Positions 34,987 to 44,067 of a stretch of DNA of 64,000 bases are shown here, in pieces. Positions within the stretch are counted from its first letter, which is position 1. Each line of letters starts with the position of its first letter. Made by a program: the position numbers and the translations under genes. Source of the stretch: Aestuariibaculum lutulentum (GTDB lineage: Bacteria; Bacteroidota; Bacteroidia; Flavobacteriales; Flavobacteriaceae); NCBI RefSeq assembly GCF_032926325.1, contig NZ_CP136709.1, positions 843,501 to 907,500 on the forward strand, written 5' to 3'. The notes under the pieces were generated by a model, which did no database searches, was not told where the DNA came from, and worked only from the letters and a program-made list of their open reading frames with translations.

Positions 34987-37767
34987 TTATCTAACAATCA
35001 GCTTTTGGGTATGTAAAACTCTTTTCCCTGAAGGCTCATATAATTTAACAACAAATACTCCTTTTGCATTGAGGTTAATTTCCTTGGTTTCATTCACATT
35101 AATTATTCCTCTAGAAACTTCTCTTCCTAAAATATCAAATAGTTTATATTCCGTGTTTTCGTCTCGTTGTCCCGTGTTCACATAAAATGTTCCTCTATTT
35201 GGTATTGGCCAAATTTTAACGTCACTTAGCTTTTTTATTTCAGTAGTTAATGTTAAATCGTATCCATTCACCATATTAACAGTACGGGTCATACTGTCTC
35301 CATCTGAATCTGTTACTCTAAAATCAAATGAAGCAAAACCATTAGCTCCAGGAGTAAACTGAACTATATTACCTGCTAAATTTGCATTCCCATTTTCTTC
35401 ATTAAACACCTGATAGGTTGGATTATTTGTGAATCCTCTAGATAGCTCCTGTAGATTAACGCTAATTGCTTCTCCTGTCTCTGTACTGAAATGTGGTAAA
35501 GACATCCATTGCAAATAGTAATCCAGATTAGTATATCCATCCGAATTATCATCTGAATTAGCATCTGAGAAATCACCCGACGGCGAGTTAATATTTGTTC
35601 CTATAATGGTTTCCCACCAATTTGGTAACCCATCACCATCAGAATCCCAATCGGCAGCTCTTGTAATAACCGGGTAATTCTCATACCCTCCTGCATCGGC
35701 TTCATCGTCTGGAAAGCCTTTCTTTCCTGTATAGCTACCAGTTACCGAATATGTCCCGTTAAGTGTTTCATTAATCATTCTAATATCATGATCATCAAAA
35801 ACCGGTTGTGTACAACCAACATCTGAAAGCACCATTTTATAAGCTAAGTCTGCTGACTGTGTTGTTACATAAGAAGGGAAAAAAGGTGTATCAACAAACG
35901 TTTCATATTCAGTAACAGCCCCATTAGAATCTCTTGATCTTCTTCCATAGTCTTGATTCGATTCATCAAAATATCCTGGCATCACATTACCTGCAAAATA
36001 AGCTCTTTGCATTCCCATTCCAACATTCTCATGATCTACAGTTAATGCATACCTTTCCAGTTGCATACCTGGACCAGGTTTATAGTAATTCCCAACAAAA
36101 TTTAATTCTTTCGTTCCTCCATCGGTTGTTCTACCACCCCAGTTGTATACGACATTGTTCGTTATATCTAGCAATCCAGAATAATAACCATCTCCGTCAA
36201 GCCCTCCTGCTAAACTCCAGTTTCTTCCGTAATTATGAGCTAATAAATTATGATGAAAACTCCCTACATCACCTCCAATAGAAGCAGCATAACCATGCTC
36301 TGTTCCTACCGGATAATTTTGATGTCCAGCTGCGTTTAAAGCTTCCGAAATTAATGTACGCTGAAGAGTAATATTATGAGCTCCTCGTGAACTAAATGCT
36401 TCATCTATTGTCCAACTAATAGAACAATGATCTATTATACTATGATTAGCACCTGTAAGCCCCATTCCATCATAGGTTTGTCCTCCTCCTAATCTTACTC
36501 TAATGTTTTGCACAACATTATCATCACCTGTAATACCAAAAGGAGCAGCCTTAATGGTAATCCCTTTTCCTGGTGCAGTTTGTCCGGCTATAGTTACGTA
36601 TGGAGAATTACAAACTAATCTTGACTGCAATTCAATAATCCCAGAAACATTGAAAACAATAGTTCTTGGACCTATATCATTTGTAACAGCTTCTCTTAAA
36701 CTACCAGAACCACTATCATTTAAATTAGTAACTAAAACGACCTTTCCGCCACGTCCTCCACGAGCAAAACGACCATAACCTTCTGCTCCTGGAAAAGCCA
36801 ATTGTGCTGGTCTAAAACGCCATACATTACCCTTGGTTATCTCACCCTCAGAAGTTTCCTGATCTATTCTCCAATAATAGGTGTCTCCTGTATATAAGCT
36901 ATTGACCTGATAATTGTTATTCGTATTATCCTGATTTCCTTTATATTCAGATGAACTTGTATCTGCTTCATCAACGGCCAGTTCATCTGTTCCAAAATAA
37001 ACATATTGATTTACTGCACTTGCAGCCGGTGTCCATTCTAACAACACACCTCCTGAATTTAACTCAACATGCTCATTATTGTCTGCAGGAATAGGATTTG
37101 TAGCCTGATAAAATATATTAGGCGTATTCAACTCAAATCCGTTTAGCATCACATTCTTTATATTTTCGCTTCCCGAAGTTTCAGCAGCAAATAAAATAAC
37201 TACATCATTACCCTCTGTAGCCTCGAACGTTAAATACACAGATTTTGCTTCTACTGAATTTGTTGCTCGAACTGTTGGTATTACATCATCTTCAACTAAA
37301 TTTCCATCTATTGAGATATCGATGGGACTAAATGTATTTGTATCTCCACTATCTACAGCATTTAAAAAGGCCAATAACGTATGAGTTCCTGTTTCTAATC
37401 CGCTAATGCGAAATTCAATTTGTCCTCCCTGATTTGCTGTACCATCTCTAACTGTAAGTCCATCGTTAACCAATTTACCATCATCACTAGCCTGAATACC
37501 TGCCTTATACCAATTAGAACCTATAACATCTCCAAAACTTCCAGCTTTTGTAACGGTAAAAGTAACTCCATTCTCTGTTTTACTGCTAGTTGTTACTCCT
37601 GAAATTACCCAAGGGGTATATCCAACCTGATTAACCTCTGACTCAGACCTACCTGACTGATCGAAATCTATTTTAACAACTGGATTTTGGGCATAACCCA
37701 TCATAGAAATAAATAAAAGCAGACAGATAACTTTAGTTCTGCATTTACTTGTAAATTTATTAATCAT
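34987..37767 (-). CDS. PL1-family pectate lyase, multidomain, T9SS-secreted
   Basis: The 926-residue protein shows, in order, a signal peptide (to about 26, MMGYAQ), a malectin-like carbohydrate-binding region (about 28-215), an FN3-like domain (about 216-325), a PL1 beta-helix (about 328-620; LAFPGAEGYGRFARGGRGGKV, IIDHCSISWTIDEAFSSR), a calcium-type acidic repeat DSDGDGLPNWWE (about 692-703), a beta-sandwich region with DSDGDSMT, and a type IX sorting domain (about 845-926; IWPIPNRGTFYV, LFDILGREV). It cleaves demethylated homogalacturonan by beta-elimination (known) and is secreted by T9SS and attached to the surface. Its promoter (37831-37875) has a LacI-like site over the start point. 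Confidence 0.92.
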   Translation of the reverse strand: MINKFTSKCRTKVICLLLFISMMGYAQNPVVKIDFDQSGRSESEVNQVGYTPWVISGVTTSSKTENGVTFTVTKAGSFGDVIGSNWYKAGIQASDDGKLVNDGLTVRDGTANQGGQIEFRISGLETGTHTLLAFLNAVDSGDTNTFSPIDISIDGNLVEDDVIPTVRATNSVEAKSVYLTFEATEGNDVVILFAAETSGSENIKNVMLNGFELNTPNIFYQATNPIPADNNEHVELNSGGVLLEWTPAASAVNQYVYFGTDELAVDEADTSSSEYKGNQDNTNNNYQVNSLYTGDTYYWRIDQETSEGEITKGNVWRFRPAQLAFPGAEGYGRFARGGRGGKVVLVTNLNDSGSGSLREAVTNDIGPRTIVFNVSGIIELQSRLVCNSPYVTIAGQTAPGKGITIKAAPFGITGDDNVVQNIRVRLGGGQTYDGMGLTGANHSIIDHCSISWTIDEAFSSRGAHNITLQRTLISEALNAAGHQNYPVGTEHGYAASIGGDVGSFHHNLLAHNYGRNWSLAGGLDGDGYYSGLLDITNNVVYNWGGRTTDGGTKELNFVGNYYKPGPGMQLERYALTVDHENVGMGMQRAYFAGNVMPGYFDESNQDYGRRSRDSNGAVTEYETFVDTPFFPSYVTTQSADLAYKMVLSDVGCTQPVFDDHDIRMINETLNGTYSVTGSYTGKKGFPDDEADAGGYENYPVITRAADWDSDGDGLPNWWETIIGTNINSPSGDFSDANSDDNSDGYTNLDYYLQWMSLPHFSTETGEAISVNLQELSRGFTNNPTYQVFNEENGNANLAGNIVQFTPGANGFASFDFRVTDSDGDSMTRTVNMVNGYDLTLTTEIKKLSDVKIWPIPNRGTFYVNTGQRDENTEYKLFDILGREVSRGIINVNETKEINLNAKGVFVVKLYEPSGKRVLHTQKLIVR

Positions 37768-37830
37768 TTTTACTTATTTAGTTTAGTTTATTATCAATTA
37801 TTGATTATTATTTTTTTACTATCGACAAAA

Positions 37831-37875
37831 TGCAATCGATTACCAAAGTTATTTAAAATAAACGCTGTCTTCAAA
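37831..37875 (-). promoter_or_regulatory. Promoter with LacI-like operator for the PL1 gene
   Basis: Read on the minus strand, TTTG (37875-37872) lies 20 nt before TAACTTTG (37851-37844), an exact fit to the Bacteroidota -33/-7 consensus. GGTAATCGATTGCA (37844-37831) follows at once, so a repressor bound there would cover the start point. The -33 box begins 18 bp before the rhaT stop in the gap between the two genes. Confidence 0.75.
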
Positions 37876-37890
37876 TAAAAAGCGTTAAAA

Positions 37891-38937
37891 TTAATAACTA
37901 CCATAACTAGTCACACAAAACGATAAAATTAACACGACTAACCCAATAATTAAAATTGTATAAGTCTCTTTTTTAACACCTTTCCATTCCTTCATAATAA
38001 CGCCTACAATATAACTAAAGAAAATAAGCATCGACATGTGTAACACCCAACTTGCAAATTGATAATCTCCCATTTTAACGTGACCCAACCCATAAAAGAA
38101 AAACTGAAAACACCACAGCATTCCTGTTAAAGAGGACAGCAACCAATTCTTAATAAGTCTGGTTTTTGAGTTTTTATTTTCTTTACTAGGTCGAAATTCA
38201 ACTAACGTTTTTTGTTTAAAACCCACCACAATATACCAGACAAAGTTTACCAGAAAACATCCAAACGTAGATACTACTAACTTAGCATTCCCCTCAAATT
38301 GACCTGCTCCGTGTTCTGCAGCCATATCTGCAATAGGTTGACCGTATTCTAACGACAAATTAAACACACCCGATAAAACTCCTGCAATAATACTCAACAC
38401 CAAACCTAACATCATATTAAAGCCGGCCTTGTTTAGTTTGTCTGCATCTAAATCCTTTTCCTTTTTAAAACCAGCCCATCCACAAATAAATACTCCTACT
38501 ACAGATAGTATCATTCCTAATAACACAATGCTTCCTCCAGGCTTATTAAAGAAATCGTCTAAGCCACCAAAAACAACCAGTGGCATTATAGTCCCAACCA
38601 CTGCAGAAATACCTATAGCTAAAGTATAAGTTAACGAATAACCTATATAATTAATTGCTTTCCCAAAAGACATCCCTCCAAAACCATAAACTCCACCCAA
38701 AAGAAGTGCCATCCAAAAAGATTTCGAAGGAGCTTCAGATAAGATGTTAAAAAAATCAGGTACAGTTATCCACGCCAATAAAGTTGGTACTATAAACCAC
38801 GCAAAAATAGATTGGGCTAACCAAAACGTATTCCACGACCAGCCTTTAGTTTTTGTACTGGGCAGATAACAACTCGATGCCGATATTCCTCCAACTGCAT
38901 GAAGTAATGTTCCTAGTAAAGAATTAGGTGCACTCAT
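37891..38937 (-). CDS. rhaT: RhaT-family L-rhamnose/proton symporter
   Basis: The 348-residue protein has about 10 membrane helices and matches the RhaT family along its length. Examples are HAVGGISASSCYLPSTKTKGWSWNTFW at the N-terminus and GMLWCFQFFFYGLGHVKMG followed by SWVLHMSMLIFFSYIVGVIMKEWKG (about 270-315), close to the E. coli RhaT pattern from memory. Family members import L-rhamnose with protons (known). It is the last gene of the DapA-to-RhaT operon, 58 bp after the MaoC-like gene. Its presence links that sugar-acid operon to rhamnose and hence rhamnogalacturonan I. Transport of another deoxy sugar or an acid sugar cannot be excluded, since no rhaBAD genes lie in the window. Confidence 0.88.
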   Translation of the reverse strand: MSAPNSLLGTLLHAVGGISASSCYLPSTKTKGWSWNTFWLAQSIFAWFIVPTLLAWITVPDFFNILSEAPSKSFWMALLLGGVYGFGGMSFGKAINYIGYSLTYTLAIGISAVVGTIMPLVVFGGLDDFFNKPGGSIVLLGMILSVVGVFICGWAGFKKEKDLDADKLNKAGFNMMLGLVLSIIAGVLSGVFNLSLEYGQPIADMAAEHGAGQFEGNAKLVVSTFGCFLVNFVWYIVVGFKQKTLVEFRPSKENKNSKTRLIKNWLLSSLTGMLWCFQFFFYGLGHVKMGDYQFASWVLHMSMLIFFSYIVGVIMKEWKGVKKETYTILIIGLVVLILSFCVTSYGSY

Positions 38938-38995
38938 TATATTTTAAATTGTTTTATCAAGCTTAAATTATGCCTGACGATTAGATGATTAAATT

Positions 38996-39439
38996 TTAAG
39001 ATTTCTTTTTCACCAGCAACAAATGATCACAAACCAACACCACTTCTCCTTTTTGGTTTATGATTTCAACATGTTCGGTAACAGTGCCCATATTTGGATG
39101 TTTGGAATCTCCTTTATCAGAAATAGTAACCTCGGAATGAATAGTATCTCCAATATGAACAGGCTTAACAAATCGCATACGGTCATAACCTTTTGAAAAA
39201 GCCTCAGGGTTTATTTCTGAAGCTGTTAAACCAATACCAATACTAAAAATCATGGTTCCATGCGCAATACGTTGACCAAAAGGTTGAGTTCTACACCATT
39301 CTTCATCCATATGATGCGGAAAAAAATCTCCAGTATGACCGGCATGTACCACAAAATCGGTTTCCGTAATCGTTCTGCCCAAAGTAATACGTTTATCGTT
39401 TAATTGATAATCTTCAAAAAATGTTGATTTAAAATACAT
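38996..39439 (-). CDS. MaoC-like (hotdog-fold) enoyl-CoA hydratase/dehydratase
   Basis: The 147-residue protein is a single hotdog domain. The hydratase-2 motif is present as the segment TDFVVHAGHTGDFFPHHMDEEWC with Asp and His, followed by QRIAHGTMIFSIGIGLTAS (seen). MaoC-like proteins hydrate or dehydrate acyl-CoA thioesters (known). In this operon the two CoA-transferases lie upstream, so the protein probably acts on the CoA ester they make (inference). It is 38 bp after the Gfo/Idh/MocA gene and 58 bp before rhaT. The length is typical of single-domain bacterial family members, such as mesaconyl-CoA hydratase-like proteins. Confidence 0.85.
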   Translation of the reverse strand: MYFKSTFFEDYQLNDKRITLGRTITETDFVVHAGHTGDFFPHHMDEEWCRTQPFGQRIAHGTMIFSIGIGLTASEINPEAFSKGYDRMRFVKPVHIGDTIHSEVTISDKGDSKHPNMGTVTEHVEIINQKGEVVLVCDHLLLVKKKS

Positions 39440-39477
39440 TGTAATTTATAATAGTAAGTTTATTTATATTTTTTATT

Positions 39478-40548
39478 TTAATCTATTTGATTTAATGGCA
39501 CGCCACCTTCATTATTACTTTGATAACAAGCTTCCACCACTTTCATTGTGCCTAAAACATCCTGAACACTTGTATGCAATACGTCATCAGAACCTTCTTT
39601 AAATCGCATTAAATTAGACATGGTCCCAACAAAAGCTTCCGGAAACCAGGATCCTTCTAAATCAAGTGTTTTCCATTCATTAGGGTTTCTTTCTTCTGTT
39701 ATGATATAGTGAAACTCATCCGGCAATCCATCAGGATAATTCTTTAACAGTCCCATTTTTGCCTTAATAGCACCTTTTGTTCCTTCCCATTTTATATAGC
39801 TTTCCTGATGATCTGTTCCAAAATCATGATCATGATCGGTATTTATTTTAACACTCATGGTATCTCCATAATCTAAAATAATAGTTGATCGACATGAAGA
39901 TAAATCCTTTAAAGGGTGTTTCCATGTTCTTGCCATAACACGCTTAGGTTCTCCTAAAAACGAACGAATACAGTCTATATAATGAACACTATGAAATAAA
40001 ATTTCTAAACGTGGGTGTTGTTTTATAACCGGAAATAATTCCCAAGGTGTTTGCACTGTTATTTTAAACTCTAAATCATACAAATCGCCAATTAGCCCCT
40101 GATCGATAATGCTTCTTGCTGCGCTAACAAATGAAGCAAAACGTAACTGAAAATTTATAGCGGCAACCAATTTTTTTCGTTCACAAACCTCTACGATCTC
40201 TTTGGCTTGTTTGTAATCGTTACCCATTGGCTTTTGAATCAAAACAGCAGCCCCATCGGGTAATTGTTCTAAAATTTCAACATACTGGTCTGGAAGGACT
40301 GTGATATCATAAACCGCATTTTTGGGCGCATGTTTAACACAATCAGCTACCGTATCAAAAACATGTTCTATACCATGATCTTCAGCCATTGTATGAGCTT
40401 TAGAAATCGTTCTATTGGTTATACCGAATACTTTAAAACCGGCCATCTTATAAGCCGGCAAATGTGCATCTTTAACAATACCACTAGCTCCAATTATAAC
40501 AATAGGCTGTTCTGTTTCTGGCAATAATGGTTTATAGGTAACATTCAT
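39478..40548 (-). CDS. Gfo/Idh/MocA-family oxidoreductase
   Basis: The 356-residue cytoplasmic protein has a Rossmann N-terminus with IVIIGASGIVKDAHLPAY (the loop is GASGI rather than GxGxxG), the catalytic-Lys motif VLIQKPMGNDY (about 104) and LFHSVHYIDCIRSFLGEP (about 190-207) in the C-terminal domain (seen). It overlaps the upstream solute-binding homologue by 4 bases (ATGA type), so the two are translated together. The family oxidises or reduces sugars or sugar acids with NAD(P) (known). Here it probably acts on the same small molecule as the preceding genes (inference). It is followed by MaoC at 38 bp. The substrate is unknown. Confidence 0.83.
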   Translation of the reverse strand: MNVTYKPLLPETEQPIVIIGASGIVKDAHLPAYKMAGFKVFGITNRTISKAHTMAEDHGIEHVFDTVADCVKHAPKNAVYDITVLPDQYVEILEQLPDGAAVLIQKPMGNDYKQAKEIVEVCERKKLVAAINFQLRFASFVSAARSIIDQGLIGDLYDLEFKITVQTPWELFPVIKQHPRLEILFHSVHYIDCIRSFLGEPKRVMARTWKHPLKDLSSCRSTIILDYGDTMSVKINTDHDHDFGTDHQESYIKWEGTKGAIKAKMGLLKNYPDGLPDEFHYIITEERNPNEWKTLDLEGSWFPEAFVGTMSNLMRFKEGSDDVLHTSVQDVLGTMKVVEACYQSNNEGGVPLNQID

Positions 40549-41774
40549 TCTTTAGTAATTTCGTTAATCTTTTTTTGTGTTTCTTCTAATAATAATTTTG
40601 ATGCGGTGTTTTCATTAATAGCCTTAAGAACCATTTGATCTATAAGTTCTGCTACCTTAGGCCAAATAGGGGTCTGAGGTAATGTTAATGCATTTTCATG
40701 CAACATTCCCAATTTATGATAATAAGGTATGATTTTATTGATATCAGAATCATTCCAAGTTGATTTTCTACAACCAATACCTCCTTCATTGGTTAATAAT
40801 TTATCACTTTCAACGGAGGTTGCAAACCGAAGAAAATCATAGGCTAATTTTTTATTATTACTTCCCGTGCCAATCGTATATAGCCAATAGACATTTAAGG
40901 ATGCTGAACTATAATTACTATCATGTGGTAATTCGGTAATATCAACTTTACCTTTAACTTTCGATTCTTTTATAACCTCGCACATCGAGGCAAATCCAAA
41001 CCAATTGATAGCCATTGCGGCTTCTCCTTTAGCGAAAGCCATTCCTGCTTCTACCGAACCAAATTCTTTTGATTTAGGATGCGTTGTTGTCTCATTGTTA
41101 ACAATTGCTCTATAAAAATCTAAAGCCTTAATAGCTTCTGGTTGATTGATATTTATCTTATTTTCGTCACCTACAAGCGCCCCTCCTCTTGTCCATAACT
41201 GCAAACAGAAATCAAACACCATATTGTGTCCATCTGGGTAATTTGCAAAAACACAACCATACAGATTTTCCTCTGGTCGATTGAAAAATTGAGCCATTTG
41301 CACAAACTGATGCCAAGTTTTTGGTGGCTTTAAATCATATCCATACTGCTTTTTAAATTCCTTTTGCTCAGCTTCATTTTGAAACAAATCTCTTCTAAAA
41401 ATCAAACATTCAGGACCATCATGAAACGGAAGCCCATAGACACCTTCATTTATTTGCTGAAGATGTAATAAAGACTCATGCCATCCTTCCGGAAAATTAT
41501 CTGGAGCTTGCTCCTTTATAAACGCTGACAAGTTTTCAACAGCACCAGCATTAACGGCATCAAAAATCCAATCGGTATTAAGATGGGCTATATCCCAACT
41601 GCCATTTTGTAATCCGTTTTTTGTTAATGTTTCATCATATAAATCATGAAGCTCTAACGGAATCATTTCAGCCTCTATTTTAATATTACGAGATTTACAA
41701 AACCTATCCCATAGTTTTTGTAATGTCGTTTCAAAAGGCTCAAATTTCCGAACAGCTATCCTTATTTTATCCAT
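40545..41774 (-). CDS. Cytoplasmic homologue of family 1 extracellular solute-binding protein (second copy)
   Basis: The 409-residue protein has the whole two-lobe solute-binding fold of sugar ABC systems (LNTDWIFDAVNAGAVENLSAFI, YGLPFHDGPECLIFRRDLF, MAFAKGEAAMAINWFGF, LAYDFLRFATS) but starts MDKIRIAVRKFEPFE with no signal peptide, lipobox or membrane helix (seen). An in-frame stop lies two codons before the ATG, so no longer secreted form is encoded. No ABC permease or ATPase gene is in the window. It overlaps CoA-transferase 2 by 8 bases and the oxidoreductase by 4, so it is translated with both. It probably carries or holds a small molecule for the cytoplasmic enzymes (inference). Confidence 0.8.
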   Translation of the reverse strand: MDKIRIAVRKFEPFETTLQKLWDRFCKSRNIKIEAEMIPLELHDLYDETLTKNGLQNGSWDIAHLNTDWIFDAVNAGAVENLSAFIKEQAPDNFPEGWHESLLHLQQINEGVYGLPFHDGPECLIFRRDLFQNEAEQKEFKKQYGYDLKPPKTWHQFVQMAQFFNRPEENLYGCVFANYPDGHNMVFDFCLQLWTRGGALVGDENKININQPEAIKALDFYRAIVNNETTTHPKSKEFGSVEAGMAFAKGEAAMAINWFGFASMCEVIKESKVKGKVDITELPHDSNYSSASLNVYWLYTIGTGSNNKKLAYDFLRFATSVESDKLLTNEGGIGCRKSTWNDSDINKIIPYYHKLGMLHENALTLPQTPIWPKVAELIDQMVLKAINENTASKLLLEETQKKINEITKE

Positions 41775-42909
41775 TACCTATGAATTCTTTTAAAATTTTA
41801 TCGGTGTGCTCACCTAATTTAGGCGACCCTTTATCTGACTTTAAAAGCTCTCCATCAATTTTTATCGGACACCGCGTTGTATCATAAGAATACCCATCTC
41901 CCATGGTTACTTTCTGTACAAAATCCAAGACTTTAAATCCATCTTCTTCAAACAATTCCTGATAGTTCAAAACACCAGCACACCAGATATCCGCAGGCTC
42001 TAAAATGTTCAACCAATACGATGTATTCTGTGTTTCTAAATGATTCGCTAAAACCGTTTTAATCTCATCTCTAAGGCTAAATTTATTTTCCGGAAATTGT
42101 AATAGAGCTTCACAGCTTAAAAGCTCAGCCAAAACAGGAATAGATCCCATAGCCAAAGCCAAATAGCCATTCTTTGTTTTGTAAATACCATAAGGCGCCC
42201 CTAAATACGCATGTGCATTATTACTTTTTGTTCTTTCCGGCAACTCGCCTCCGTCATTAAAATATGTTGTAATGGTTTCGAACTGAAAATCGATAGCAGA
42301 TTCCAACATACTCACCTGCACTAAGGCTCCCGTGTTTTGAATGGCTTTCTTGTATAATGCAGCTAAAATACCTTGAGCCAAATGGGCTCCGGCTAACATA
42401 TCTACAATAGATAAACCCATAGGAACGGGACCATCATCGGCATTTCCTGTTAACCATGTAAGTGCGGTTAATGACTGTAATAATAAATCCTGACCGGGAT
42501 TACCAACCAACTCCGGGTGCAACCCATAGCCTGAAATCTCGGCATAAACCACATTAGGATTTAGTACTTTCACATCATCATAACTTAAACCTATACGTTC
42601 CATAACGCCAGGTCTAAAATTATGCATAACCACATCAGCTTTAGTGATTAACGTTTTTATATGGTTTAAATCTTCAGGATGTTTTAAATCAGCCGCAAAG
42701 GATTCTTTATTTCTATTTATCGTATGAAAAATGGATGATTCTCCATTCATAATCAAATCTGAAGTATACATACTTCGACAGATATCACCAGTAAGTGGTT
42801 TTTCTACTTTAATAACCCGAGCCCCCATATCTGCCAATCGCAAACTAGCTGATGGGCCTGATAAAAACTGGCTAAAGTCTATTATTAAATAATCTTCTAA
42901 CGGCTTCAT
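41767..42909 (-). CDS. Class III (CaiB/BaiF) CoA-transferase, copy 2
   Basis: The 380-residue protein opens with LIIDFSQFLSGPSASLRLADMGARVIKVEKP, the usual class III start, and keeps the catalytic Asp at 170 in GLSIVDMLAGAHLAQG, equivalent to Asp169 of formyl-CoA transferase. It is similar along its length to copy 1 (MKPLE..L..FAQFL/SQFL; FHTINRNKES in both at residues 61-70). The two are adjacent with no gap, which resembles paired class III subunits such as succinyl-CoA:malate transferase (known example), so a heteromer is possible (inference). It overlaps the second solute-binding homologue by 8 bases. The acyl acceptor is unknown. Confidence 0.87.
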   Translation of the reverse strand: MKPLEDYLIIDFSQFLSGPSASLRLADMGARVIKVEKPLTGDICRSMYTSDLIMNGESSIFHTINRNKESFAADLKHPEDLNHIKTLITKADVVMHNFRPGVMERIGLSYDDVKVLNPNVVYAEISGYGLHPELVGNPGQDLLLQSLTALTWLTGNADDGPVPMGLSIVDMLAGAHLAQGILAALYKKAIQNTGALVQVSMLESAIDFQFETITTYFNDGGELPERTKSNNAHAYLGAPYGIYKTKNGYLALAMGSIPVLAELLSCEALLQFPENKFSLRDEIKTVLANHLETQNTSYWLNILEPADIWCAGVLNYQELFEEDGFKVLDFVQKVTMGDGYSYDTTRCPIKIDGELLKSDKGSPKLGEHTDKILKEFIGNG

Positions 42910-44055
42910 TTAATTATTTAAAAATTGGTTACAAATCGCTTCATTATCTTCACCTACTTTAGGTGCTGCTTTTGCAGATGTAAATATGTGTCCATCAATT
43001 TGAATAGGACTCCTTGTGGTTATCAGTGTTTCTCCTTCTGCATTTTTCACTTCCTGTTTCAATTTAAGTTCTCCCATAAAGGCCTTATTGTTCAACTGAT
43101 TATAATCTAATACTTTTTCACACCACAGTCCATTACTTCTTAAGATCTCAATCCAATAACCTGAATCTTTTGTTATTATTTTTTCACTTAAAATTTCTCG
43201 AATAGCCGCTCGTTCTTTAAACCAGGTTTTCTTTTCGGCATATTCACCTAAATCGACATCTAAAACCTTTGCCATAAAATTCAAATCTCCCATTGCTAAA
43301 GCCAAATAGCCATCCTGAGTTTCATAGATACCGTATGGCGCACTTAAAAAGGCATGTGCACTACCTCGAACATTTCCGCGATCGGCCAAAACACCTCCAT
43401 TATTTAAAAAGATTGTTAGTGCTTCAAACTGAACATCTAAAATAGACTCCAACAAACTCACCTCTACCAAAACTCCTTTCCCGGTTTTAGCTCGCTTAAG
43501 TAATGCCGCTAAAATCCCTTGAACAAAATGATTTCCACACATTAAATCGGCTACAGCTAATCCAAATGGCACAGGCCCTTGCATACTTTTTCCACTCAAC
43601 CAAGTTAAACCTGAAAGCGATTGCACCAATAAATCTTGTCCCGGTTTATTAGCCCACGGCCCCTTATCTCCATAGCCAGTAATAACACCATAAATAATTT
43701 TAGGATTAATAGCGAGAACATCTTGAAATGTTAAACCAATTTTATCCATAACTCCAGGTCTAAAATTATGGGTGATAATATCTGATTTTGCTATTAACTT
43801 TTTAACCTGTTCTAAATCTTCTGAATCTTTTAAATTAGCGGCATAAGATTCTTTATTTCTGTTTATAGTATGAAATAGCAAACTGCTTTCATCAACAAAA
43901 AGATCTTTAATACTTAATTGACGACAAGCTTCTCCTTTTACAGGACGCTCAATTTTAATCACACGAGCGCCCAAATCGGCTAATTTTAATCCTGCCGATG
44001 GTCCTGCTAAAAACTGGGCAAACTCTAATACTAACAAACCTTCTAATGGTTTCAC
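42910..44055 (-). CDS. Class III (CaiB/BaiF) CoA-transferase, copy 1
   Basis: The 381-residue protein starts LLVLEFAQFLAGPSAGLKLADLGARVIKIERP and has the catalytic Asp170 in FGLAVADLMCGNHFVQG, so both paralogues look active. It also keeps NFRPGVMDKIGL (about 97-108) and RSPIQIDG near the C-terminus, with GEDNE where relatives have GEHT. Class III enzymes move CoA between carboxylic acids (known). Its stop abuts the start of copy 2, and the first solute-binding homologue ends 12 bp upstream. The order binding protein, transferase, transferase, binding protein is symmetrical. It probably activates a sugar-derived acid as a CoA ester for the MaoC-like hydratase (inference). Confidence 0.87.
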   Translation of the reverse strand: MKPLEGLLVLEFAQFLAGPSAGLKLADLGARVIKIERPVKGEACRQLSIKDLFVDESSLLFHTINRNKESYAANLKDSEDLEQVKKLIAKSDIITHNFRPGVMDKIGLTFQDVLAINPKIIYGVITGYGDKGPWANKPGQDLLVQSLSGLTWLSGKSMQGPVPFGLAVADLMCGNHFVQGILAALLKRAKTGKGVLVEVSLLESILDVQFEALTIFLNNGGVLADRGNVRGSAHAFLSAPYGIYETQDGYLALAMGDLNFMAKVLDVDLGEYAEKKTWFKERAAIREILSEKIITKDSGYWIEILRSNGLWCEKVLDYNQLNNKAFMGELKLKQEVKNAEGETLITTRSPIQIDGHIFTSAKAAPKVGEDNEAICNQFLNN

Positions 44056-44067
44056 TTTATTAAAATA

